From Ficedula albicollis (Eukaryota > Chordata > Aves > Passeriformes > Muscicapidae): 64,000 bases of DNA. Below are positions 43,579-54,694 of this stretch, one piece after another; the first letter of the stretch is position 1; the number at the start of each line of letters is the position of its first letter. Where the stretch lies: NCBI RefSeq assembly GCF_000247815.1, contig NC_021700.1, positions 18,423,541-18,487,540 on the forward strand, read 5' to 3'. The translations under genes were made by a program, and so were the position numbers. The notes below the pieces were generated by a model. The model was given only the letters and a program-made list of their open reading frames with translations, had not been told where the DNA came from and made no database searches.

Positions 43579-43696
43579 TTATTTCTGTTTTGAAAACCTA
43601 TGATGGAATTTGTCTTCTTCAGCAAGTTCCAATTGCTTTCTGATCTTCTCTTCATCTAACACCTCTTTCTTTACTAGCAGTTCATATGCCATAATG
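43579..43696 (-). CDS. Possible isolated coding exon or exon relic, function unknown
   Basis: On the minus strand a pyrimidine tract and AG (TTTTTTCCTCTTTCAAAG, ending at 43697) are followed by an open stretch encoding, after a split first codon, IMAYELLVKKEVLDEEKIRK and then a further charged, helix-favouring segment rich in E, K and L, ending at a stop codon at 43579-43581. The Glu/Lys-rich amphipathic pattern differs from the random translations elsewhere in the window. A possible 5' splice site (AG|GTTTTC at 43598/43597) is weak. I recognise no family, and I see no partner exon, promoter or polyadenylation signal nearby. It could be a real exon in a long intron, a decayed exon, a pseudogene scrap or chance. 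Confidence 0.22.
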
Positions 43697-46402
43697 CTTT
43701 GAAAGAGGAAAAAAACCCAATCCAAACCAACAAACCCAAAACAACAAAGAAGCAACTGATGATAGAAATTATTCTGTGTGACATTCATGACTCCACTGAA
43801 AGGAAAATTCTCTCTTTATGCATTTGAAAAATATCTATTTATATATTAAATAATATATAAATATATAAATAAAAGACATTGATGCCACTGTTATTAACAC
43901 AGTATGATTAAGGGATAATTCAGGCAAGCAGGCAGTCACTAATAGAAATACACTGTGGTCAGCCTGCTGACAGCTCCATCCAAGAAACAACAACCAGAAG
44001 TGGTTCTTAGCACATTAGTCCATATAAAAGATGTAGGAGCAGCACTGGAATGTGACTCATGTTGCTACAGCTTATTCCTACATAACCAACATCAGAGACT
44101 AAACCTTAATGACTGATGTTAGGACTGCGTAAAGCATTAAACAACTAACTTCTTCCAAGCAAGACATTTCCATTTTTGTAAGTTTGATCTGTAGCTGATG
44201 CTTCAGCAGTGTTTAAGATTACCTAAACAGAATGCTTTACTTTAAAAGTGGTAGCTTTATTCAATTTAGTTCATCTGATCTGAAATTTTCAATCCTAAAG
44301 ATCTGAATCAGTCCAGAGCATGAGAAACACACCCAAAAATGTTCAGTCTCTGAGAAAAAATACAGAGGAAAGAGAGTCTTCCCCATGTCAGAAAATTTTG
44401 GAAACATCTAAGGATTTCTATTTAATATCTGGCAATTCTGTTACATTTATACTAAGAATGTGCTTTGTGTTGTGGTAAAAGTGTCCTAGATGCTATACCT
44501 GCATATAGCTAATTCAGAAATGTCTGAGACAATTCCCCAGACTGTAACTGTAGGATACTATGGGTGGTAGACACTACTGATGCAGGAGCCAGATCAGAAA
44601 CAGGGACACTGTATTGCCAGAGTTTTCTCTGACCTCTTTGTTTCATGCAGACAGTGAGATGCAAAGCCCCAGACTCATAGGAAGAAAATACAAGAGGCGG
44701 GTGTGGGAGAAACATGCAGACTGTACAGGGAGGAGCAAGTGCCAGCAGTCTTGAAACTGGAAGAGGGGGGAAAAAAGCTAGGAAGAGACTGAAGCTAGAC
44801 AGGAAGCACAAAGACAGAGAGCCTGGATCTGAAACACATATGAAACATGGATCTCATGAAACAGTAAAATGAACGATTTCAAGGGGAGGCAGAGAAGTCA
44901 AATGAAATAGAAAGTGCTTAATCGAAATCATATGACTCCACTCTTACGAGGAAGACACTGGGATATGGATGTGAAAACTGTTATCATGACAATCATCCTG
45001 AAAACACAACTGCAACACATACTGTTCTTCTAACACATCCCATTGAGCATTTTCGTGGGTCTGTCTTACCCAGTGCATTAATGTACAGATGTCAAATATG
45101 TGTTCAAATTTCGAAGCACAGAGAACACAGAAAGGATGTGTGGAACATCCAACACTGCTGGAATATAAGCACAAAAAGTGCTAAGAAATTCTTCAACTCC
45201 CTGAGACTGAGATTTGCATATGTTTATTAAATGTAATCAAATGAATGCTAGATGCTGAAAGGAGGGAAAAAAAACAAACCCAATCCACCCATGACTGAAC
45301 CCTTTGCCATCAGTGTAAAATGACGGTTATGTTTCCATAGAAATAGAAACCTCTACTCACACTGCATGTCAACTAACACATCCAACTCTTTGACACGACT
45401 TTAGTTTGCTATAGCAACCATGTTTATACTAGTTTACTAAGGCTATAAAAGTTAATTAAAATTATATCCAGGGCGTCATAATTTGAATTTCATTAATGTC
45501 ATAATATTTTTATATATCTGATAATTGAGAGCTTGTTAGGAATGAGAAGGCAAACCTATCCTGACCATACTGCCATAGACATTAACAGAGAGTAACACCC
45601 CAGGCTACAGGATGTGCATTCTGGAGTAATGAGTATGTTGTTGACAGGACAGCCATGACCATTTGTTCTCTGTACAACATCATCGAGTGGAAGAGCTGGC
45701 GGTCAATGAATTTACACTATTGTGTATATATAGATCATCTTGTGCAGGAAAACTTGAGGGTTATGTTCAGTTATGACTTTATCTCAGGATGCAAACCCTT
45801 CGGAGGCACAGTGATCGACAGGAACAAAACTGTAAATCAAATCCTTTGTTATGTGAAGAGAGAGTTGCCATATAGCATACATTTCAGTGAAAACAAGCAT
45901 CTTAACCCGGTTTTGGAGGGGAGAGCAGACTGAATTATTGAGTTGCTTTATTTTTTGTTTGGGTTTTTGAGTTTGGTAGGAGTTTTTTGTTTGCTCGTTT
46001 TTGGTTTTTTTAGGCACACGTGATCTTTCTTGTCATCCATGTTCTTGTATGAATGAGTATATTTCATAGAAATGACAGCCCTCCAGTAATCTCTTCAAAT
46101 GGTGCAGCATAAACAGCTTTTACTTTGCACTGTGTTCTCTGCAACTGGAACAGATAGGGCTAGGCTGATTTCACTTTGAGTTTGGCAGCTTACTTCACTG
46201 CCTAAACCGCTTCTGCACCACTCAACCAGCTTCCCTTCACTGAGACTTACCTAAACCATTTTAAGAGACAAAGGTATTATTCATTCATTACAATGAACGC
46301 TTGCTTTCCCCCAAATAGCAGGGATTCAGTAGGTCATTTGGGTTTACAATTATTCCTTTTCTATTTTTTTTTTAGTTTCATGGAAGTTTCTTTAGTTTTT
46401 TA
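43697..46402. other. Unassigned sequence
   Basis: No gene or mobile element is recognised. There is an AT-rich run near 43830-43875 and a more GC-balanced patch at about 44560-44830 carrying a 100-codon minus frame without known features. A 92-codon plus frame at 45655-45933 also lacks any recognisable domain. Confidence 0.5.
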
Positions 46403-46622
46403 ACAGAATCACAGAATGATGGACCTTTTGAGACCATCTTGCCCTGCTCAAGCAAGCTCAAGGGTCACCTAGAACAGGTTGCTCAGGACCATGTGCAAAC
46501 AGCTTTTGAATATGTCTAAGGATTGAGATTCCACAACATCTCTGGGCAATCTGTTTCCATGCTATCTCACCCTCACACCAAAACATGTTTCTCCATTCTC
46601 TGATGAATAATCCTTCAGGTTT
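46403..46622 (-). mobile_element. CR1 LINE, truncated 3' end
   Basis: The left edge reads ACAGAATCACAGAATGATGG, the reverse complement of the CR1 terminal ATTCTGTGATTCTGT motif. It continues with the CR1 landmarks CAGGTTGCTCAGGACCATGT, TTGAATATGTCTAAGGATTG and TCCACAACATCTCTGGGCAA. On the minus strand this is the last 200 or so bases of a CR1 non-LTR retrotransposon, 5'-truncated as is usual. It is diverged and carries no open frame. Confidence 0.9.
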
Positions 46623-46640
46623 CCCAGCAAAAGCAAGTTT

Positions 46641-46690
46641 GTGTGTATATATACACATAAGTATATACATGTATGTATATGTATAGGTAA
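46641..46690. repeat. TA/CA-rich microsatellite with palindromic core
   Basis: GTGTATATATACAC is self-complementary and is followed by further TATACATGTATGTATATGTATA sequence. Confidence 0.8.
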
Positions 46691-49420
46691 TAGAATATTA
46701 GTATATTTAATAACACACACTTCCAAAGATAGGGTTTATTTATTCAATGGCTTTTTAAACAAAACCAAATGCTGATTCCCTGAATGCTGAACACTCAATA
46801 GCTCTTTAACCCGTCAAAGCCAACTTGCAAAGCCTCTATCAATGGTCTGTAAAAAATTCATTAGCCATGTCAGAACCATGACAGAACTGGACTATCATTA
46901 GAACACTGCCCTTAGGATCTTGACCAGTGATATCCTCAGCAGTATGACTGTCCAAGTGCTCAAGAGACAGTAGACAATCAGAGACTAGAGAGCTCTGCAG
47001 CTGAGTGTTCTGGATTCCCCAGTCCTCCTCATTATTCTGCCTAGTAAAGAAGTCACTGGAGGTGTCACGTCTCTGTGAATTTTTTTTTACTTTTTCTTTC
47101 TAAGGTTGCAAAAGGCACCTGAGCAGACATAGAAACCAGAAGTGCTAGTGTCAAACAAAGGAAGGCAAAGTGTTTCTCCATAGATGAAATTCTGAAGTCC
47201 CTACTCTAGCATGGTTACAGGTGGTGAAAGCTTAGATGGATTTAAAAACTGAGTGGATAAAATCACTGAAGATTTAATACAGAGAACTTTTAAATTAAAA
47301 TACATTCCCATTCTGCTAAAAACATCAGGGCCAGAGTACTGAGGTTAGTCAGCTCCAGGGACCTTGGCCCAAGCCGCACAGGACTTGGTCCCAGATTTCT
47401 TCAGTATTTTCAATATTTCCAAAATATTTTGTAAGTTTTGTGGTGGACAGTGGCAGTAAATAAACAATGTGCAAGTAGAGTTACAGTCCTTCCAGGGATG
47501 ATTTGACTACATTAAAATGAGGGGGTTTAATGCATTCCCTGCAGTGCAGTATGAGGGCAGTTGGGTATGCTGGACTAAAGATAAAGAAATGTTGCAGAAT
47601 ATTGGAGTCAGACCTGATGCAGGCCTTTTCATTTTGCCTATGGGAACTGTCCTTGGCACAATATAGCTCCTTGGCACATTTCTTGTGCACTGTCGAAAAG
47701 AGAGAGTTAACATCAGCCAAAACCCTACCTCAGGGCATGTTTGCAGTTGAGCATCACGGACACAACACTCACAGCTAAGCTTACTCACTAGCCCAACACA
47801 AAGCAGCTCACCTAATGGTGTAAAAGGTTGGCATTCGACAGAATAATGCTGGGAAGTATCAGTGGCTTCTGGTCCCTTTCCCATAACCTTTCCAAAGGAT
47901 TTACTATCTATAGAGTACTTAGCTAGATGGACTGTCATGTGGTTGAATACAGACTTTCTTGTATTTTTTTAAGTTGTTAGAAACTTCTAACGCTGTTAGA
48001 AAGCCTTGTTCTGACAATGAATGAAAGAACTGACTCCAACTGAGCAGTGGCAATTTCTTCCATTCTAGGACCACACTCATTGTACTGTTCTGAATGAATC
48101 TGGCAGCCGGCTGAGGTCCTTTGTTCCTGCCTACATCTTTTCTTCCATCCAAATTCTAGGGCAGCACCACATGGAAGTAAAAGAAAAAGCCTCTGGAGAG
48201 CACAGAATCAGCATTAACTAAGTATAATTTGTAATTATTCATGGTCACAGATTAATTTGAATATAAAAAGTGAGTGTTCTAAAAGGTGAGAGCATATTGT
48301 AATTCTATACTTTCCTGAGATGTATGAAAAAAATGTTATATTCTTCCAGCCATGACTTTAACACACATGTTTTTTAGCTTATGTTGTTTTACTGTTTGAT
48401 CCTTGCACTGTGTCTTCCCTGGAGGCCTGAATCATTACCAAGTTGAATGCTATACCAAGTGCTTTGAGCAGATTTTGTGCTGGTTCAGTCTGCTTATAGT
48501 AGCCAGCCTGTTTTCTGTAAACAGTGGTGAAGGTAATTTTGTCTTGTTACCAAATAGACATTCCTCTTTTCTCCTGAGCAGCTCTCCTGGAAAACAGCCC
48601 AAGAGGCTGGAGAAGGAGAGGGAGGTGGATCCCTCAGACTGCTCTATCTGACTCTACCAATACCTCTTCAGAGCTGTGGATCTCGAGATACTTTCAACAG
48701 TGCCCTTCCTTGGGTTATCTTGTTGACATGCCAGATGCCTGGAAAAAGCAGTTTTTTCACCATGACAATGACACAAATATTCAGTTAATGTTTGTAAAGC
48801 TCAGATAAATTTGTAGAGGAAAGCACCATAGATTGGTGTACTGGCTGCAGATTTCTGCCTAGGATGTAAGCTATTACACCATTTGGGTTAATTTACTTTG
48901 TTGTCCAGGACTCCATGCCCTGCAGATCCATTGTAAATAGCCAGTGGTCTGGTAAGAGGGGTGCCTTCTCAAAAGGCCCTTAAAAAAAGGTCAGGAAGGG
49001 ACAGGACTATACTAAGGGATATTTAAAACAACAAACAAAAGTAGCACAAATGAAGAAAACAACCTCGAGTGTAAGCACACAAGTTGTTATTTCAGTTTAT
49101 ATACGTGGTTTTACTGGAGTGCTTGGAATCATTACCACCCTATTACATATTGAAACATTGAGGTATGAAGGTCATGTTACAAATAATTATTAATTTTGAG
49201 AATAGTTCTCCTCAGTCCTTAAACCTGTTTAGAAGCCACAAGGCATATTTTTTAGGGTAGTGGAAACCTCTGTGTTGTATTTTTCCTGGCTTCTTGTGTA
49301 TGTCAGAAGTATCACAAGCAGATGCACACATAAACATGTATTTCTAACACAGATTTTTATTTTTTTTTAAGAAAAAAGAAGGCTCTATCCTAATTTAATA
49401 AATTCACGTACTAGATACTA
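46691..49420. other. Unassigned sequence
   Basis: No gene is supported. A 143-codon minus frame at 47507-47938 overlaps an 82-codon plus frame. Neither has recognisable motifs, so both are treated as chance in a GC-balanced patch. Confidence 0.5.
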
Positions 49421-49573
49421 TTGCATGTGAGGACATGATTTCAATCTGTCCCTTCTCTTGGACATATCTATGGGGTAAACATAAGCCACACGTAGTATTT
49501 TTGCATGTGAGGACATGATTTCAATCTGTCCCTTCTCTTGGACATATCTATGGGGTAAACATAAGCCACACTT
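49421..49573. repeat. Tandem duplication, 80-bp unit, two copies
   Basis: Copy 1 is 49421-49500 and copy 2 begins at 49501. The 71 bp from TTGCATGTGAGG to AAGCCACAC are identical in both. Confidence 0.93.
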
Positions 49574-50410
49574 GAAATTTTTGCCATGGCTAATTTTGGT
49601 TGAATATGGAGTTATTTTGTCAGGAACTCCCAGAATATGAGATGACGATTCTCTGATTATTTCAGAGATTTGTATTAATGCACCAGGCCCTCCTCAGTTT
49701 CTTGCAACACATATCTTAATACAAGAAGGTCTGATTACATATTTCCTTCCTCTTCCTCCATCTGTGAGCAAGTGGCTCAGGATGATGCTGCATACTAGGT
49801 AGAAGCACAATGGAGCTGTGCTGGCAGAAAAATTGGAAAATTGGAGTATCAGTACTTGCCTTCTGCACTGAAACTGTGAAAGAAGACGAGAGTCTTCTTA
49901 GGAGTAGCTGGTGTCAATCAGGCACATACTGGAAACAGCTGTGAAATTTTCAAAACAGAAGCTGTAACCACAGAAGAAATAGTTGTACATGCAAAATGTA
50001 CACTGTTCTCTTAAAAATGCATCAGCAGGCTGCATCAGCCATGCAGGATAAAGCAGAATTTGGGTACAACAACGAGGCCACAAGACCCATTCCTTTATGC
50101 TATTTGGTATCACAGCACCTGTGGCTCCTGCTCCAGGAGGCTCTTGCTTACATTCACAAGCAAAACTTTTATTACAACAGTTTACAGCCTGTTACCTGAT
50201 CCATCTTACCTGCAGAAGAGGCAGTGCCCAGCACTGGTACAACTACCAGCTCTCCCCTGTTCCCACTGGAATGGTGTGAGATGGCAAGGAAATCATGGGT
50301 TTCTTAACAGTCTTCATACAAAGGGCTGGAGTGTCAGCTCCTGAAAAGGCAAGTGCCACCTAATTCCAAGAAACTGGTCCTAAGTACAAAGATAAAGAAG
50401 AGGCTTAATT
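49574..50410. other. Unassigned sequence
   Basis: Three overlapping plus frames and one minus frame at about 49898-50344 shadow one another. I see no gene. Confidence 0.5.
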
Positions 50411-50594
50411 TGCTGCCTGTTTTTATGTGAACCAGTTCACCCTGAAAAATAAAGTGACTGACTGATGCTGCCTGTTTTTATGTGAACCAGTTAACCTTGA
50501 AAAATAAAGTGACTGACTGGTCTCACTATTTGCTGCCTGTTTTTATGTGAACCAGTTCACCCTGAAAAATAAAGTGACTGACTGGTCTCACTAT
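50411..50594. repeat. Three-copy minisatellite, 55 and 65-bp units
   Basis: Copies start at 50411, 50466 and 50531, each beginning TGCTGCCTGTTTTTATGTGA and ending near AATAAAGTGACTGACTG. Copies 2 and 3 also share GGTCTCACTAT, so the array seems to have grown in two steps. Copies 1 and 3 share CACCCTG where copy 2 has AACCTTG. Each unit carries an AATAAA. Confidence 0.93.
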
Positions 50595-53220
50595 GAAATT
50601 CATGATTCAGCAGTTCCAAGACAAAGCACTGGATTGCAGTCTGCAAACCCAAATTTATAAACAAAAAGCTGCCTCATTAAGTCATTAAAATATAGATATC
50701 GGTTAATAAAAGAATGCTGACCCTTGGAACTGTAGGACAAGGAAGAGCTAGAGCCAAAGTTGCAACATGTGCTCTTAGAGCAGTAGAAATAGGATAATGA
50801 CTGATTCAGATGTCTTTTTTTGTTTGTTTTTTTTTCTAACAAACATGGTTCTATTGGGATTACAGAGGGTTTTTTCCCACAAAGAAGTTACCAAGGGTGA
50901 TCTACATCTCATGAGAGAAAATATATTCTGGAGCAATCAGTACATACATACTCCCCCATTGATCTATCCAGCCTTGATATAGTGCATAGGTAGAAGAGTT
51001 GGCATAAAATATTGAAAGATGTCATCCTGATTGGTTACTGCAACTTTTATAAACCCTGTTGTGAGAGTTCACAGATCCATCCTCATCCACCCTTTAAAAG
51101 AAAAATGGAATAGAGAAGAGAGGCATAATTCACCATATTCTTTGGGAAATACAAGCATATTTGTTATGGTTAGGAAATGGAAGTTATGGGATAAGATATC
51201 TGGTGTTGTATTTTGAACTTTTCAGAAGAAATATATTCTTACATCGTTTGGGAATTTATACTGGATGCAATCAAATAAATGCATTTTATAGTGATGAAAA
51301 ATAATTTGGTAAATGTGTATATATTAAGTATGCAAATGATGGTATCACTATCATTTAGCATTAAATAAACTTAGCTGTTAATCTTGCCAGAAAGTAAGGG
51401 AAATTATGTTATCCAAAAAACTAAGTGAGAGTCTGGAGATCAATTTAGGGCCAAAAAACATGTTTATGTCAGGTGACAAAAAATTCAAGGAGTACTAATA
51501 TTCAATTTCCTGACCAGCATATAATAGACTGTGCCTTCAAACCTTCCTGTTGGCAAGATATATCCTCATTCCAATATAAACATTGCTGAAGGAACCCTTT
51601 ATTTCAGTTAAGAGAACTACAAAAGTAAACATTAACCAGCACTGAGATGCGTGACATACTTCTCACACTCTTCAGAAAAGTGAACTCCTGGTTCTAGTAA
51701 TAGTCTGGGACAATGAATTACTGAGTTGGAAAGTAAATGTCTGCATATCCCCAGGGGTCCTGGTAATATTGTATATTCCCCTTTATACAAAGGCCTTGTT
51801 ATTTTCAAAGTTTGACCAAGACAAATTTCCTAAGAAAATATATTTTTTGTTTTAGAAGATGTTTTCAGCCTCTGGTAAGTGAAAGGTTCATTTACTGTGA
51901 ATTCTCAATTATTTATTCCTTGGGCATTACTTGAGATTTTGAAGAAAAGAGATTTGACAAGTACGTTAAAGAGCTCCAGATCACAGTAAAACTTCAATTT
52001 CTCTTAGAGGTTTTCTTCCTTCACCATGCTGCATCCTGCTTGCAGTAATAAACCAATAATTAGTCTCACTGACATTAGCTAAAATACACAGATACTTAAT
52101 ATTAAGTGTGTTTTATCAGACCAGTCAGTGCCTTGCAGAATTTGGAAGTTTATGGCATTAGTTTGGCCTCAGAAATTAGCAGTTTCACAAGGCATGATTA
52201 AGTGGAGCTGAAATAAAACTTTTTTTTTTTCTCACTGTGTTTTTGTTAGTGGATATTGACTCATTTTGTTCTATTGAAAGTGGGCTGTTTTCAGCAAAGA
52301 AAACAAAATTTAAGGGAACAGTGAGACAATAAGAAAGGAGCGTGGACTTAAGAAAGAGGACAGGGTTGGTGTTTGGACTGGATCACAGACATTGTGTTAC
52401 TGTCCTGCCCTGAGGACACTGAGGCCACGCAGACAATTCTGTTCCCCAAAGTCCAGACGGGGCCATCTGGGCTATTCAGCATCTTTCAGACCCTGTGGAC
52501 AAAAGAAAACAGCATTAATTAGCTCTTCCCCACCCACTATCTTCCTTTAGCTCCCATTCAAGTAAAACACAGACAGATAATATCTTCCAGAAGCTGAAGA
52601 AATACACCCTATATTTAAGTACATTTTTCAGAGATGACATTTGACATCTCTGTTTTAAAGACTTCAAGTTACAATGAGTACATTATCTCTCTCTATAAAC
52701 TGTTCCTCATGTTTAATTGCTCCTCAAAGACCTGTCAGGAATTTTCCTTTTATTTAAAGGTTAAGTTTGTCCAGCTTGACTTTTTGTCCTTTAATTTTTT
52801 ATGTTTTTTTTCTGCAAGATTTAAAATGTCCTGGCTGACAAACCTCTTCCATGTACAAGCAATTGTAACACACAATGGTCAAATCATTTCTTTGTTTTTG
52901 CTTTGATAATCTGGAAATGCTGGTTTTCTTAGGATTAATATTAAAAAGGTTGTATGTAGCAGCAGTTTCTCTTCAAACCCATTTGTGAACCAATTAATCC
53001 TTAACAAGGTCACTAAGCTTGACCCTGCTTAAACCAAGATGTTTTTATCTTTCTAAGGATGAAAGTAAAGAACCCCAAAAGAAAATATTAGAGCTCTGAG
53101 GACTTCACAGAGATTTTTGTGCCTTTTTTTTTTTCTATTCAAAGTAATTCAACTTAAGAATACATTTCTGGCAGAATAAACAAATTGTGCATTCTTTTCA
53201 ACCTCAAAACCTGTAAAATA

Positions 53221-53222
<2 letters not shown>
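50595..53222. other. Unassigned AT-rich sequence
   Basis: Nothing is recognised. A GC-richer stretch at about 52360-52500 has no identifiable content. Confidence 0.5.

Positions 53223-53259
<37 letters not shown>
53223..53259. repeat. Poly-T tract, 37 bases
   Basis: An uninterrupted T run. If it is the tail of a minus-strand retrocopy, the body would lie to the right, but I recognise none there and see no AATAAA next to it. Confidence 0.93.
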
Positions 53260-53260
<1 letters not shown>

Positions 53261-53733
53261 TGCTTAGGCATGGCATTAAAACAAGAGAAGTTTTTTAGAG
53301 AAAAGTAGGAAAAAATTCAGAGCACCAAGGATGGTGTGAGGGCCCTGACCTGGAACCAAGGAGCATGCAAGGAGCATGTTCTCCTGGACACCCTGTCTCT
53401 CCTTCTGGGTATAAAGATGTTTTTATGTGGGTTCAGGTATAAAAATTATGTTTCACAAATATGCTCATGGTGATGCAACTTCTATTTCTTACCAAACATA
53501 GCATCATTCATATTGAAACATGTCAATAAACAAAAGGGAGTACACAACCAGTTGTCCCTGTCAGAAATACCTGGTTAATTTGCGATAGAATCCTCCTTTA
53601 GTCAAACTTTCCCCTGCACATGGAGCCTTGGGATTTCTATGGAGAGCAAGAGGGCAGGATCAGAATCTCTTTTAGCTAGTCCTTCTTTTTCTCTGCTGTA
53701 CCATGTGATGTTTCCTCAGCCACGTAGTGTGCT
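53260..53733. other. Unassigned sequence left of the 485-bp duplication
   Basis: Nothing recognised apart from an 11-bp doublet CAAGGAGCATG near 53360. Confidence 0.5.
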
Positions 53734-54694
53734 GCCCTCTTCTCTGTGCTCAGTTTGGAGTGTTACCTGAGACTTCACCAGCTTGTCCTGTAGTTCTCTG
53801 GGTACTGCAGGTGGTAGTTTGGGTTCCTTATAACATAAAGGATTACAAATTTCGCTGCATCACTAAAGTTCGTCACAATGATACAAAATCAAGAAGAAGA
53901 CATTGAAATGGGAAGATTTGAACTACTCATTTGAGCCATTATATTAATTTTGCTATGACAGCACTTAAAATTCTGTGATTCTTCAATAATTTGCTATCTA
54001 TGCCACTGGTAAATGAGTCTCTAGGCAGATAGACACAGAGGAGCTTTCAACCCTCTCAGATCTTGTAGGAATATTACAGAATGGTTTTTTTTTTTGCTTT
54101 TCCATCATTATGAGAAACTGCTTGCAATAGATTTGTGAGAGGAAATGTTCAGAGACCATAAAGTATCTAACAGAACTGGCTGGGAGAAGCATTGTTCCTG
54201 CTATTCTGCTGACATAATGCCCTCTTCTCTGTGCTCAGTTTGGAGTGTTACCTGAGACTTCACCAGCTTGTCCTGTAGTTCTCTGGGTACTGCAGGTGGT
54301 AGTTTGGGTTCCTTATAACATAAAGGATTACAAATTTCGCTGCTTCACTAAAGTTCGTCACAATGATACAAAATCAAGAAGAAGACATTGAAATGGGAAG
54401 ATTTGAACTACTCGTTTGAGCCATTATATTAATTTTGCTATGGCAGCACTTAAAATTCTTCAATAATTTGCTACCTATGCCACTGGTAAATGAGTCTCTA
54501 GGCAGATAGACACAGAGGAGCTTTCAACCCTCTCAGATCTTGTAGGAATATTACAGAATGGTTTTTTTTTTTGCTTTTCCATCATTATGAGAAACTGCTT
54601 GCAATAGATTTGTGAGAGGAAATGTTCGGAGACCATAAAGTATCTAACAGAACTGGCTGGGAGAAGCATTGTTCCTGCTATTCTGCTGCCATAA
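53734..54694. repeat. Tandem duplication, 485-bp unit, two copies
   Basis: Copy 1 is 53734-54218 and copy 2 is 54219 to about 54694. I count six substitutions, and copy 2 lacks 8 bp next to AAAATTCT. The copies differ a little over 1 percent. Frames on the minus strand at 53998-54192 and 54475-54825 share the same C-terminal part only because of the duplication. Confidence 0.94.

Noticed and set aside
47507..47938. 143-codon minus frame
   Set aside because: No recognisable domain, an overlapping plus frame, and a local base composition with fewer stop codons; treated as chance.
50411..50594. Regularly spaced repeats that might suggest a CRISPR array
   Set aside because: Three unequal units lie directly next to each other without unique spacers, in a vertebrate genome; it is a minisatellite.
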